64,000 bases of DNA from Narthecium ossifragum (taxonomy: Eukaryota > Streptophyta > Magnoliopsida > Dioscoreales > Nartheciaceae): positions 496,001-560,000 of the forward strand of contig OY986973.1 in NCBI GenBank assembly GCA_963920575.1, written 5' to 3'. Positions 19,157 through 30,220 of this stretch are shown here, piece by piece. The notes under the pieces were generated by a model. It worked only from the letters and a program-made list of their open reading frames with translations, was not told the origin of the DNA and ran no database searches. Made by a program: the position numbers and the translations under genes. The stretch's first letter is position 1. The number at the start of each line of letters is the position of its first letter.

Positions 19157-19747
19157 CTAGGTGGGCCCCCCTGCCACATGGCAGGGTAACCATCAGGTTA
19201 ATGGGTGATTCGGTTATAAAAACCGAATTTAATTAATAAATTAATATGGATACTATATAAGGTTGATTGTATTAGATTAGTATATTGTAACTATAGAATT
19301 GATATAAATATATGAATTAAATCAGCCTTATAAGATGGCGGTTATGCATAACTGTTTTTGCTCCTTATAAGGTTGATATACATATATATATATATAATAC
19401 TTATATATATTATAATATATATAAGTATTATATATAAAATATATATACATTGAAAGTCATTAAAAAAAATGATTGAAAATTTAAATTTTAAAGTTTTTAA
19501 GTGATATAGGGAATAAATATATGGAATCTGTTGGTTGAACAAGTCAAAAAGTGATCAACCTTATAAGGAGTAAAAACGGTTACAACCGTTTCCCTTATTA
19601 GTTTGTTTACATGTTCATTTTCCCTAAGTCAGTTTTATATATATTCCTAGATTTACATATAGATATTCCTTAAGTTAGTTTTATATTTTTATAACTCATC
19701 ATCTGAGTCATAACATTATACACACGTGGCATAAGTTATTATAGAGA
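19157..19747 (-). mobile_element. Helitron-like element next to truncated LecRK C
   Basis: On the minus strand the right end reads A|TCTCTATAATAACTTATGCC, a Helitron 5' start following host A. The left end is a hairpin CCCTGCCA-TG-TGGCAGGG followed by GGGCCCAC and CTAG|T, a Helitron 3' end before host T. The 5' terminus is duplicated: a second TCTCTATAATAACTTACGCC starts at 19781. Inside is an inverted repeat sharing CTCCTTATAAGGTTGAT (about 19361-19377 and 19551-19568) around AT-rich sequence. No helicase is encoded. The assignment rests on termini only. Confidence 0.5.
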
Positions 19748-19797
19748 TAGTGGGCTGATGTGGCGTAAGTTATTATAGAGATAGTGGGGGCTGACAG

Positions 19798-20001
19798 TTA
19801 GTCGTGCAAGGTGGTGAGTGGGAGGAGGCCATTGGAGGTGATCGAAGCGATGCCGTCAAGGGTCAAGTTGGCGCCGGTGAATCCGTTGAAGACGAATTCA
19901 TCTTGGTTTGCTGCTGCGAGATTGATCCGGAGAAGGAAACAGATCAAGAGCTTCAACCGCATGGCTCTGTTTAGTTTGCAACAGAGTGGAACAATGGTCA
20001 T
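19798..20001 (-). pseudogene. LecRK copy C: truncated 5' end
   Basis: From an ATG at 20001 the first 60 residues equal those of copy A (MTIVPLCCKLNRAMRLKLLI onwards, signal peptide and start of the lectin domain); the frame then ends after seven unrelated residues. Homology stops at about 19799, within 20 bases of the second Helitron-like 5' end at 19781. The upstream DNA is intact relative to A, so the gene's start and promoter survive while over 90 percent of the coding region is gone. Any product would be a short secreted peptide; that is possible but I see no reason to favour it. Confidence 0.9.
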
Positions 20002-20345
20002 CCTAGCTCTGTGGTTTCAGGGCTTTTTTCCCCGTACGTGCTATTGGACTGAGAGATGACCGACCGTGAGCAACTTACTGGGATTTTATGGACTGCCAAC
20101 TTTTATCTGCTCATGAAAGGCTAACCTTTTGACGAACTTGATTTTGATCTTTCACGGACGATAATAGATAAAGATCTTCGATCCATGCACACCGAATGCA
20201 CGTTTGATGCGGCGGCGCCGTGAGATAGCCAAGTGGCAAGCCATATCAGCCTAAATGGGGGCATATGGAACTTGGTTTTCTTTTAAATCTATTCAAAATC
20301 CACTGAAATTCATATGTTAAATTATTAAGAATGGAAAATAGGAAT

Positions 20346-20575
20346 TGTTCTATTTTGTCTTTACATCCGACCCGAATTTGGTTATGTATGAAGGAGTATA
20401 AATACTCATATAATATATGATTAGGCTTAAAGATAAGACATATTAGAGCGGCTGTGACATTGAGAGATTCATTCCTACTGAACCACGTAAATATTGTGTC
20501 TCTGCGTTTCTTTCTATTTCAGTTTTCTTTTTACCGTACGTGGTTGCTATTGTATGGATGTGTTTATTATCAACA
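20346..20575 (+). mobile_element. Internally deleted copy of the solo LTR, 230 bp
   Basis: The same insertion as at 5824, with identical target duplication GGAAT (20341-20345 and 20576-20580). After the initial TGTT about 150 bases are missing, and it resumes at CTATTTTGTCTTTACA. Over the shared part about 17-18 of 226 bases differ from the copy behind A, mostly transitions, although the adjoining 523 bases are identical. Confidence 0.85.
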
Positions 20576-21631
20576 GGAATTAAATGATAATTGGGTAAAA
20601 AAAATTCCGTGAGTCCAGCATAAGTAGACTGCACACTTGACGTCGGCGCTCGCCACATCAAGTGTGCAGAATAGACACCTATCATGACATCATATCTATA
20701 ACGGAGATCAACTTTATAAACCTATATCCAATAGTTGATTCAACTCAAGATCCAAGGATGGACATTGAAAGAACGTGAATATAATTGAAATTATAACTGA
20801 AAAAACGATGACAAATAGAAACGAGCGAGGTGACACGGGCCGCACTAGTCACATATAACAAGTGGCTAAAACTCATCCAACCATTTTTGAGAAAATTAGA
20901 TGATAAAAGACACCTTCATGGACGAGGAAATCTTCAAACGTCATCGTTGCTGGTCACCAGAAACCTGTGACGACGGTGAATTTCCTGCGACATCCGGCAT
21001 CCAGCCGACGTGAAAATGGACGTATAATAGAAATGACCCCCCACAGACAGAGGAGCTTTGGCAGTAACATACACGATACATAGTAAATTGGACGCTAATG
21101 GCCAATGGACCCCCAACAAAGGAGCTTAATTTCACAGTTCATTAGTGCATATATGATACATAATTCTTCCCTGGAATTAACCGCCTTAGCTGTCGTCTTG
21201 AGGGAGAGAGGGAGAGATCCAGCACGGTGATTTTGATCCCTAACGCTCCCACATCTTAATCAAACACACAAGTCATCACAGATTCACAAGCCAATATAAG
21301 AATTTAGCCAACCGTGTTTCGGTCCTTTCGGATCGTGTAAACTATTTGATTGGGAAAATGAAAGGATAGCTGAAGGTTCTGAGTAATTAGCATAAGTAGG
21401 AACAAGACAAATAGCAACGGGGAAGACCATATGAAAGAGCAAAGATTCTTATATACTTTCATGGGAATATGATGCAGTTCTGGATGGGGTCAAACTAGGA
21501 TGCACGAACCCCATTGCTATGGCATAAAACTCTCCGGCCTGTAGCGGAAGCGGCGAAGCCCCTCCTGCCGGAGCTCGAACCACTGCGGAAAGCGGTCTCG
21601 CCACTGGCCGGAGATCCAATCTCACCATCGC

Positions 21632-21639
21632 CGTCGCTA
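21632..21639. other. Empty target site for the hAT-like element
   Basis: A single CGTCGCTA in sequence that continues without interruption into TCTTTTGTCTCC, matching both flanks of the 731-bp insertion behind LecRK A. Confidence 0.85.
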
Positions 21640-22267
21640 TCTTTTGTCTCCTTTCTCGATTGATGCAACTCCTGGGCTGTATAGATCGATTGGTCGATAA
21701 AGATGGAGACAATAGTGGAGAACTTTGTATGTATTCTCTAGGTGTGTATAACTATACAGGAGGCCATCCTTTATATAGAGGAGGAGGCACACAAAAAAGA
21801 AAAATACATATATATATAATTGATACATGATTGATACTAATTATATCAAATCCTCCGTCTATCTAAAATAATCAAACTAAGTAAGGTACCTACACCAACA
21901 GTGGATACTATATAGAGTTGGAAAAGGTGAAGGATCTAAGTGGGCTGGATAAGGCCCATCAGCCCAAAGTTTTAATCATGCACTCAGTCACATATAATGT
22001 TGATTTTGAATCTACTGTCACCGGTATTTAATCCAATTGTATCGGATGATTCTCAATTTGTTGATCCTTGGTGAATGATATTTCTGAGAGCAGAGCCTTT
22101 GAACGGTTTGGAGACCGGTGGGAGAGAGCAGAGTCTTTAAACGGTTTGGAGCAGGCTATATTCCTCGTGATTGTAATGAGCGAACTGATTGGTTAGCTAA
22201 TCAAGTTAGGAAGTTGTCGTTAGTTTTTGATAGATCTGGGGTGCTGGGGTCTGTCACATGCACCTTT

Positions 22268-22495
22268 TCCTCTGTTTGGTTGGGGGATAAGGGGAATAAC
22301 CCCACTTTATCCCCCTTATTTCCATTTTTTATCCAAACACAAAAAATAATGATTACGGGATTATCCTCATTCCACCTACCATCACCTCTCTACTTTTTCT
22401 TACCCCCATTCCTTAACTCCACTTTTTCTAACCCCATCTAACCCTATCTCCTCTTAACCTCACTTTTTCTAACCCCATACCAAACGGGGGCTTTA
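22268..22495. mobile_element. MITE-like repeat (Tourist-like family)
   Basis: The ends resemble those of the elements at 46977 and 62065: CTGTTTGGTTGGGGGATAAG on the left and CCATACCAAACGGGGGCTTT on the right, with CT-rich sequence and repeated CACTTTTTCTAACCCCAT between. A clear target duplication was not found here. Confidence 0.45.
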
Positions 22496-22821
22496 AGTCT
22501 AATCCCAATGTAATTGGGTTGTAGCCTATGGGCTTGACTAATAAAAAAAACAAAAAAAAAAGCCCAACTAGCAAGCAATTAATCAAGAAACAAGTAATTG
22601 ATCAAAATCTCTCAAGAATCTGGCCGAACCCGACTTCCAGTCCCAAACCAACACTGAAGCCTGAGTAATAGGGCTTTAAATTTAATGCTGAAAATAAAGA
22701 CCAAAAACCATCACAAATATAAAGCTAGGCAATAATTAATATCCCACTTTTACACATAGTTAGCTAGCTTACATATCCAAAACAGTAGTACAAGTAATGC
22801 TTCTATAAAAGTTTTCATCCA

Positions 22822-24852
22822 TCACCGGCCGCTGGAGAGAACAGAGGCCGTCACCGTGGAAGAAGAAGGATACGAGAAAAGATAGTCATCAAACCTCTCA
22901 TTATGGAGAAATGGGAGCATGCTACCTCTCAAGTACATAGGAGACAGCTCAGGCAGTGGCAATTGGCCATCCAAGTACTGCATCACTTGCCTCATGCTCG
23001 GACGAGCAGCTGGGAGCGGATGAGAACAGAGCAACCCCAGCTTCAGCACCAGCTCCAGCTCCTCCACCACGTACTCATCTCCTAGTCTTGGATCTCTCGT
23101 CTCCTGCAATGCACCCCTCCGCCAGTTCTCGACCACCCACTCCACCAAAATATGGTCCTCTTGTTGTGAACTAGCCTTCACAGGCCTCCGCCCGCAGGCG
23201 ACCTCAAGAAGGAAAGCTCCAAATGCAAACACATCGGTGAGGGTCGTCGCCCTTCCACTTCTGGCCAGCTCCGGCGCGAGATAGCCCATCGTCCCGACGA
23301 TATGTGTCGTCTCGGGATCGGCGCCGTGATCATACAGTCTAGCAAGTCCAAAATCTCCCAGTCTCCCATTCATTTCGACATCCAGCAGCACATTGCTAGC
23401 TTTGATATCTCTATGGATCACCACCTGCTCCCACTCTTCATGCAAGTAGAGAAGTCCTGAAGCCACCCCTTTGATGATACGAAACCTCCGAGACCAGTTC
23501 AGAGTTGGCATATTGCTGCCATACAGGTACTTATCTAGGCTGCCATTAGGCATGAACTCATACACCAAAATTAGCTCTCCTTTGCGCCGGCAGTAGCCCA
23601 AGAGCTGCACTAAGTTACGGTGCCGGAGCTGACCGATGGTAACGATCTCGGCTATGAACTCCTTCATCCCCTGTCTTGATTCATGTGAGACCCGCTTGAC
23701 TGCAACCTCCAGTTCAGAACCTGGTAACAGTCCTTTGTACACCCTGCCGAAGCCCCCGATGCCGAGAAGCTGCTTCTCCCTGAATCCGTGCGTCGCCCGG
23801 AATAGATCTTTGTATTTGAACCGATGGGGACCGTACTCCATCTCCCAATCTTCCAGCAACTCCGCGTACATTTTTTGCCTCCTGACGATGTAGATGGCGC
23901 CGCCGACCATCAACAGTATGATTCCTGCCCCAACAAAGGGTAGCCATACTCTTAAATTGTTAGAATCCCCCTTGCTTTCACTAGTCTCAGGGAGCGAAGG
24001 AAGTGATGCGAGATCAAGAGCTCGGGCTGGGCCATTCATCTTGAAGCTCCAGCCGAGGATGTAATGAGAGTTTGTTAATAAGCCAGTCGATGAAGAGAAA
24101 CCAACATACATGGGATCCGTTATAATGGTTGACAGATCAATTGTAGACGATAAGAGAGGGCGTTCAGGCTTCGACACGTTGATGGGGCTTAAGGTGACGT
24201 TAAGCTGCATTGCGCGGCCGTTGTATTCCACCCATACTTGCATCGGCTGGCCGCTCATCAGGCTCAAGTTTGTGAACCCGGTGGTGGCGTTGGCATAATA
24301 TCCGGCATGGTTGGATGCGTTGGATATGAGATCGTTGATGTCGATGCCGACATGGTCGTCGTCGATGTCTTGGAATTCAGGGTTTTGAAACGTGTCGAGC
24401 TCGACACCCACCACATGATTACTCGAATTGCCAATGTTGCTGGTGTTGAAGAGGCCTGCGTACTTGGAATCTAGAGCTTTAGAGAAGTCCGTGGAAGGGG
24501 AGAGGATGAAGAAGAGACCGGAGTCGCCGATGCCTTCCACTTCCGGGAGGATGGCGAACACGAAGGTGGTCGAGAAGGAGAAGACATCGTCGCCGCCCGG
24601 TGGCTTGCGGAAGTGAAGCGGCACCGGGTAGAAGGCGTGGCCCTTCATCTTCCTCGTGTGGTTGGTGAGTGAGAGGAGGCCATTGGAGGTGATCGAAGCG
24701 ATGCCGTCAAGGGTCAAGTTGGCGCCGGTGAATCCGTTGAAGACGAATTCATCTTGGTTTGCTGCTGCGAGATTGATCCGGAGAAGGAAACAGATCAAGA
24801 GCTTCAACTGCATGGCTCTGTTTAGTTTGCAACAGACTGGAACAATGGTCAT
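22822..24852 (-). CDS. LecRK copy D: L-type lectin receptor-like kinase, intact
   Basis: Single exon, 676 residues, starting MTIVPVCCKLNRAM. It belongs to the A/B group and differs from B mainly in the lectin domain (for example DLISNASNHAGYY and LLTNSHYILGW) and in the kinase N-lobe, where it reads IVTIGQLRHRNLVQLLGYC. All catalytic motifs are present: GIGGFGRVYKG, VAVKR, HRDIKASN, DFG, APE. The C-terminal tail lacks one Ser of the SSSST run. The 3' flank matches that of A, while the upstream DNA beyond about 25033 switches to an inverted module, so its distal promoter differs from that of A. Confidence 0.93.
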   Translation of the reverse strand: MTIVPVCCKLNRAMQLKLLICFLLRINLAAANQDEFVFNGFTGANLTLDGIASITSNGLLSLTNHTRKMKGHAFYPVPLHFRKPPGGDDVFSFSTTFVFAILPEVEGIGDSGLFFILSPSTDFSKALDSKYAGLFNTSNIGNSSNHVVGVELDTFQNPEFQDIDDDHVGIDINDLISNASNHAGYYANATTGFTNLSLMSGQPMQVWVEYNGRAMQLNVTLSPINVSKPERPLLSSTIDLSTIITDPMYVGFSSSTGLLTNSHYILGWSFKMNGPARALDLASLPSLPETSESKGDSNNLRVWLPFVGAGIILLMVGGAIYIVRRQKMYAELLEDWEMEYGPHRFKYKDLFRATHGFREKQLLGIGGFGRVYKGLLPGSELEVAVKRVSHESRQGMKEFIAEIVTIGQLRHRNLVQLLGYCRRKGELILVYEFMPNGSLDKYLYGSNMPTLNWSRRFRIIKGVASGLLYLHEEWEQVVIHRDIKASNVLLDVEMNGRLGDFGLARLYDHGADPETTHIVGTMGYLAPELARSGRATTLTDVFAFGAFLLEVACGRRPVKASSQQEDHILVEWVVENWRRGALQETRDPRLGDEYVVEELELVLKLGLLCSHPLPAARPSMRQVMQYLDGQLPLPELSPMYLRGSMLPFLHNERFDDYLFSYPSSSTVTASVLSSGR

Positions 24853-25029
24853 CCTATTCCTAGCTCTGTGGTTTCAGGGCTTTTTTTCCCGTACGTGCTA
24901 TTGGACTGAGAGATGACCGACCGTGAGCAACTTACTGGGATTTTATGGACCGCCAACTTTTATCTGCTCATGAAAGGCTAACCTTTTGAGGAACTTGATT
25001 TTGATCTTTCACGGACGATAATAGATAAA

Positions 25030-25459
25030 GATCTGTAGTAATATCAGATTGGAGTCATGGGACTTGAAGTTTTCCAGAACAGCATTTATTGCTCGTAGCT
25101 GACCTGTCATGTTGCATTGCCTTGTTAGTCAGGCAAAGTCTAGTACTTTTACAGTGACATATTGACTCATATTTGATTCAATAATTTCTTCTAATTGTGT
25201 GTTTTTAGTTCATTGATTTCTTGTCAAATTGCTTCATATTCCCATGGAAGTATAATAATCTTTGCTTTTTCATATGATCTTCTCCGTTGCGATTTGTTTT
25301 TGGTCTACTTATGCTCATCTCTCAGAACGTTCAGCCATCCTTTCACTTTCCTAATCAAATAGCCTACACTATCTGAAACACAGTCCTGCCTTTTTGAATC
25401 TGTGATGACTTGTGTGTTTGATTAAGATGGGGACTTAAAGATCAAAATCTCCGTACTAG

Positions 25460-25522
<63 letters not shown>

Positions 25523-25760
25523 TTTCAGGGAAGAACTATGTATCATGTATCAACTGGGGAAGCTCCTCTGTACGTTGGGGGTCCATTGACGTCCTTTTTT
25601 ATGACATTTTCTCGCCGGAGGGATGCCGAGCTTCGCAGGCAATTCACCGTCATCACAGGTTGCTGGTGGCCAGTAAGGATGTTTGAAGAATTTTTTTTTT
25701 TCAAAAAAAAAAGGAAGTTTGAAGATGTCCTCGTCTAAGTTGTTGTCTTTTATCATTTAA
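25030..25760. repeat. Inverted upstream module beside D
   Basis: Reverse complement of the promoter-distal DNA of blocks A and C: 25030-25236 pairs with 8165-8390, about 25240-25440 with 21240-21470, and about 25525-25690 with 20935-21110. D is therefore preceded by the same DNA as A and C, but flipped. A (TC)n run lies at 25463-25519. Confidence 0.8.
25463..25519. repeat. (TC)n microsatellite
   Basis: An uninterrupted TC dinucleotide run of 57 bases inside the inverted module. Shorter GA or CT runs occupy the same place in other module copies (for example 30492-30508), so the expansion happened at this copy. Confidence 0.95.
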
Positions 25761-26249
25761 TTCTCTCAAAACTATATGGAGGAGTTTTAGCCACTCGTTA
25801 TAATCTCCATCGTAGTCATAGATATGATATGTCGCATCTGCATTATGTAGCGAACCCCTCTTGTAGTGTTGTAGCAATTCAAATCCTATTGAGACATTTT
25901 TGGATGAACCATTTGGTAAAAAATAGGGATTTAAATGAGAGATATTCCAAAATAAAAGGGAAAAAATAGGGCCCACATATGACTGATGTGGTTTGACACA
26001 TCATCCACGCCACTTGCAGGCCACTGAGGCACGGATTCAGGGGGGGGTCTCAACTCTCAAGTGACGATAGTCACCGTAGGCCCTCAAATGACTAATCCTT
26101 ACAATCCATTCAAATGGAAGGTCATGATTTAATCACCTGCGACTGCGCTGACGGTGAGGCCAATTCTCACCCAACTCGTCGCCGCCGGGAACTCCCACGT
26201 ACTCTGCTTCCACCTTCCTCTCCCTTCTCTCTGACGACTATTAAACCTT

Positions 26250-27420
26250 CCGTCGCCCGGACGCCGGCAAGTCTTGGGGGACACCGAGTGAAATATCCTA
26301 GTCAGGATCTGTAGGTTACCCCTGAGCACCGTCTCGAAGATCTCCATCATGTACAAGATCATATGATGCAGAAAAGTATGTATGTTGATTCATAGGAGCA
26401 CCAAAGTGTCATTTTATATGGAAGGTTTAAACTCAATGCTAGCTTTTAGTTATTTGCAGCTGTGCAATTTAAAGTAATGGAAAACCTGAACAACTATTCT
26501 TCTCCTTAGACTGGACAAATCCATGACCGCCATGGGTAAGAGGATGGGATGACAAGCTAGAGGGGCTGGATGGCCCCAAATATGGTAAACAGTGACGCAA
26601 AGTACAGAATTTTAGCAAATATCTCATACCATACGAGTAACAGTTCATGTCAGCTTGATTACTGTTAAAGAACATGTATTACTTCGGGCTTATCTAATCA
26701 AAAAAAAAAAGAACATGTATTAGTTGTGAAGCCTCTCGGAATAACCACCTTGAGAACTTTTTGTTCTGAATCATACTAAAGCTTTTCTTGATCAATATAT
26801 TTTAGTATTATGTTGACAGTTCGTGCGATCACCCGATTTTACGGTCAATGTAGCCAAACAGTCTTGAGGTCGAGACTATGCAATCTCGAGGTCGAGACGC
26901 CTTATGAAGTCAAACCATCACAAGATCGAACCAAACCTGACACCCCGGCCAGATTCCCACATCAACCTAACCAACTTCAAAAGCGGAAGCGTCGAGAGCA
27001 GAGCCAAAGATTAGCTGAACAATTATCCTGAGTGGGCTACGTGTCAAGATTTTAGCAAGATTCGACCCACGATAAGAACTACAAAGGGTCATGGGTCATG
27101 GGTAGTGGGTGATGGTGAGCGACTAGTCACGTGGATGCGGTAACTGGGAGTATAAAAACCTTCAAATAAGAAGAAGAAGAAACTCAAATCAGTCTCTTTT
27201 CTACTACTATCTTAGCTACCCTAACTACTGTAATCTAACTTTAGCTTGTACTATTATGAACTTTCATCGGAACTGTAATTCTGCAATTGTTTCAATGGAA
27301 GTAAGTATATAATAATCATTAGAAAATTACAAAAATCCACATGCATTTAGACCTAAGCATTTCTCTAAAAGTCCTTTTAATTGAGGCACGGTGGAATAAA
27401 CACACTTTCTTATAACCTTA
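26250..27420. other. Intergenic; LTR-like stretch 26812-27310
   Basis: No gene is supported. From TGTTGACAGTTCG near 26811 a region with CGAGGTCGAGAC repeats leads to a TATA-like GTATAAAAACC at about 27151, a short (GAA)n run and a T-rich transcribed-looking tail (CTGTAATCTAACTTTAGC). This layout suits an LTR, but ends and target duplication were not established. Confidence 0.3.
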
Positions 27421-27586
27421 CGCTATGATTGGCACATCTCACGTGCCTGACGACCACGTATTCATCTCGGTTACAATTTTCCAGCAACACTATTGTTGGC
27501 ATGTTGAATCATCGACCTTAATTAGCTGCTACAATGCGGACAACATTGCAATGCAATGCGTCACGTCAAACACTTTGAAACTTACA

Positions 27587-29581
27587 TCAATTATCGGCCA
27601 CCAAAGATAACAGAGGTGACGTCGAGGAAGAAACAGAAGAATACGATGTGAGAAAGCCATCAAACCCCTCGTTCTGGAGCAATGCAAGCATACTAACGCT
27701 CAGGTTAGTCGGAGATAGCTCAGGCAGTGGCGCATCACCATCCAAGTACAACATCACTTGCCTCATGTTAGGCCGAGCAGCCGGGAGTGGATGAGTACAG
27801 AGTAACCCCAGCTTCAGCACCAGCTCCAGCTCCTCCACCACGTACTCATCTCCTAGTCTCGGATCTCTTGTCTCAAGCAACGCCCCCCTCCGCCAGTTGT
27901 CCACCACCCACTCCACCAAAGGCAGGTCCTCCTGTTGTGAACTCGCCTTCACAGGCCTCCGCCCACAAGCGACTTCAAGAACGAAAGCTCCGAATGCAAA
28001 CACATCAGATACAGTCGTTGCCTTCCCGGTTCTGGCCAGCTCCGGCGCAATATAGCCCATCGTCCCGATGACATGCGTGGTTTCGGGATCGGCACCGTGA
28101 TCGTACAGTCTAGCAAGTCCAAAATCTCCTAGTCTCCCATTCATTTCAATATCTAGCAACACATTGCTAGCTTTGATGTCTCTATGGATCACCACCTGCT
28201 CCCAGTCTTCGTGCAAGTAGAGAAGTCCTGAAGCCACCCCTTTGATGATGCGAAACCTCCGAGACCAGTCCAGAATTGGCATAGTGCTATCATGCAGGAA
28301 CTTATCTAGGCTGCCATTAGGCATGTAGTCATACACCAAAAGGAGCTCTCCTTTGCGACGGCAGTAGCCCAAGAGTTGCGCCAAGTTCCGGTGCGGGAGC
28401 CGACCGATGCTAACGATCTCAGCTATGAACTCCTTCATTCCCTGTCTTGAGTCATGTGAGACCCTCTTGACTGCAACCTCCAGCTTAGAACCTGGTAGCA
28501 CTCCTTTGTACACCCTGCCGAATCCTCCGATGCCGAGAAGCTCCTTCTCCCTGAATCCCTTCGTCGCGCGGAATAGATCTTTGTATCTGAATCGATGTGG
28601 GCCGTACTCCATCTCCCAATCTTCCAGCAACTCTGCATACTTTTTTTGCCTCCTGACGATGTAGATGGCGCTGGCGACCATTAACAGTATGATTCCAGCC
28701 CCAACAACAAAAGGCCATACTGCTAATCTCTTAGAATTCTTGCCGTCACTAGTCCGAGGAAGCGAAGGAAGTGATGCGAGATCGAGAGCTCTGGCCGTGC
28801 CATTCATCTTGAAGCTCCAGCCGAGGATGTAGTGAGAGCTTAGCAAAGAGCCAGTTGCTGAAGATAAACCAACATACATGGAATCCTTTATAATGGTTGA
28901 AAGATCGATTGTAGACGATAAGAGAGGGTGTTCAGGCTTCGCCATGTTGATGGGGCTTAAGGTGACGTTAAGCTGCATTGCCTGGCCGTCGTAATCCACC
29001 CATACTTGCATTGGTTCGCCGCTGATGAGGCTTACGTTTGTGAAGCCGTCCGTGGCGTTGGCATAATATCCGGCATGGTGGGATACGTTGGAACTGAGAC
29101 TGTTGATGTCGATGCCGACATGGTTGTCGTCGATGTCTTGAAATTCAGGGTTTTGAATCGTGTCAAGTTCGACACAGACCAGATGATTACTCGGATTGCC
29201 ATTGTCGCTGGAGTTGAACAGGCCTAGGAACTGGGCTTCTAGAGCTGTAGAGAAGTCTGTGGAAGGAGAGAGGAAGAAGACGATGCCGTGGCCGCTGAGT
29301 TTTGCATGCTTGGAGATGATGGCGAACACGAAGGTGGTGGAAAAGGAGAAGACTTCGTCGCCAGCCGGAGGTTTGCGGAAGTGAAGAGGCATCGGGTGGA
29401 AGGCATGGGCATCCATCCCTAGTGTAAAGTTGGTGACCCTCATGAGGAGGCCATTCGGAGTGATCGAAGCGAGGCCGTCGAGGGTCAAATTGGCGCCGGT
29501 GAATCCGTTGTAGAAGAATTCATCTTGGTCTGCCGCTGAGAGATTGAGGAGAAGGAAGCCGACCAAGAACTCCAACAACAT
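27587..29581 (-). CDS. LecRK copy E: L-type lectin receptor-like kinase, intact
   Basis: Single exon; I start it at the ATG at 29581 (MLLEFLVGFLLLNLSAA, a good signal peptide), giving 664 residues. The frame stays open upstream but only a TTG lies there. The mature protein begins near DQDEFFYNGFTG. The lectin domain has VCVELDTIQN and DNHVGIDINSL; a membrane helix reads WPFVVGAGIILLMVASAIYI. The kinase has GIGGFGRVYKG, VAVKR, HRDIKASN, DFG, APE and ends with a Ser-rich tail. Distinctive residues are Pro in GRLPHRNLAQLL, where G has Arg, and YIAPE in place of the YLAPE of the A/B group. Closest relative in the array is G. Confidence 0.93.
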   Translation of the reverse strand: MLLEFLVGFLLLNLSAADQDEFFYNGFTGANLTLDGLASITPNGLLMRVTNFTLGMDAHAFHPMPLHFRKPPAGDEVFSFSTTFVFAIISKHAKLSGHGIVFFLSPSTDFSTALEAQFLGLFNSSDNGNPSNHLVCVELDTIQNPEFQDIDDNHVGIDINSLSSNVSHHAGYYANATDGFTNVSLISGEPMQVWVDYDGQAMQLNVTLSPINMAKPEHPLLSSTIDLSTIIKDSMYVGLSSATGSLLSSHYILGWSFKMNGTARALDLASLPSLPRTSDGKNSKRLAVWPFVVGAGIILLMVASAIYIVRRQKKYAELLEDWEMEYGPHRFRYKDLFRATKGFREKELLGIGGFGRVYKGVLPGSKLEVAVKRVSHDSRQGMKEFIAEIVSIGRLPHRNLAQLLGYCRRKGELLLVYDYMPNGSLDKFLHDSTMPILDWSRRFRIIKGVASGLLYLHEDWEQVVIHRDIKASNVLLDIEMNGRLGDFGLARLYDHGADPETTHVIGTMGYIAPELARTGKATTVSDVFAFGAFVLEVACGRRPVKASSQQEDLPLVEWVVDNWRRGALLETRDPRLGDEYVVEELELVLKLGLLCTHPLPAARPNMRQVMLYLDGDAPLPELSPTNLSVSMLALLQNEGFDGFLTSYSSVSSSTSPLLSLVADN

Positions 29582-29667
29582 GGCTCTACTTTGCAACGGA
29601 GAAAAAGAGAGGCTGGCTATGGGATTGATTGATGACCAACCATGAACCAAGGACTTGCAACATTCCT

Positions 29668-30220
29668 TGTTAACTTTTTGGGGTAGGGGAGGTTGAGGTA
29701 TTATTGCTGGAGATGATCATAACTAGTCGCTGAAATCCAAGGGCAGGATATCTTAGGAAATTTTCAGCCACGACGAGCAAAATCCACGGGAAGAAAAAAA
29801 TAAGATTATGATGTTGTATTTCATCGCCAGTTAGGCCGCGTATGGTATGGGTTAAGGAAAAGTGGGGTTATCAAACAAGCCCTAGAGATCTAGACCAGCT
29901 TTGATGGATATAAACTATGCAACAAACAGGTCACCATTCTGGAGGAAGCGTAGGAGACGAGGAAGCTCTAGAAGATGGCAGCGTACGTCGAATAGAATTA
30001 TTCAGCCGCATATGTGCAAGTCCGCCATCCACCCCACGAGAAATTGGCCTCCTGTGACCCCACAACGGAAGATCTTTGTTAGCTATTTGGGGTAGGGGAG
30101 GTTGACCTTTCACATAGGGTATTGCTGGAGATCATAACTAGTGGCTGAAATCCAAGGGCAGAATATCTTAGGAAATTTTCAGCCACAATGAGCAAAATCC
30201 ACGGAAAAAAAAAAAAGATT
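29668..30220. repeat. Duplicated proximal promoter segment of LecRK E
   Basis: The segment TTAACTTTTTGGGGTAGGGG through the AAATCCACGGGAAG region (29668-29805) recurs at 30076-30215 with about 10 percent differences. Between them lies a short MITE-like stretch (GTATGGTATGGGTTAAGG, 29840-29885) and a segment shared with the G upstream region. The outer copy has a W-box-like TTGACC at 30103 that the inner copy has changed to TTGAGG. G has only one copy. Confidence 0.75.

Larger units (their letters stand above)
19823..22065. repeat. Segmental duplication, upstream of LecRK C (partner 5301-8136)
   Basis: This is the counterpart of the block behind copy A. Compared with A it carries the shortened LTR, lacks the hAT-like insertion at 21632-21639, and has about 130-170 extra bases around 21181-21345 that A lost (this segment is also present, inverted, near D at 25330-25440). 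The A-specific stretch 6940-7070 is replaced here by 21440-21515. Confidence 0.85.

Noticed and set aside
29582..29650. Longer N-terminus for LecRK E (and 39662-39784 for G)
   Set aside because: The extensions begin at TTG and GTG, not ATG, and place hydrophilic residues before a good signal peptide that has its own ATG.
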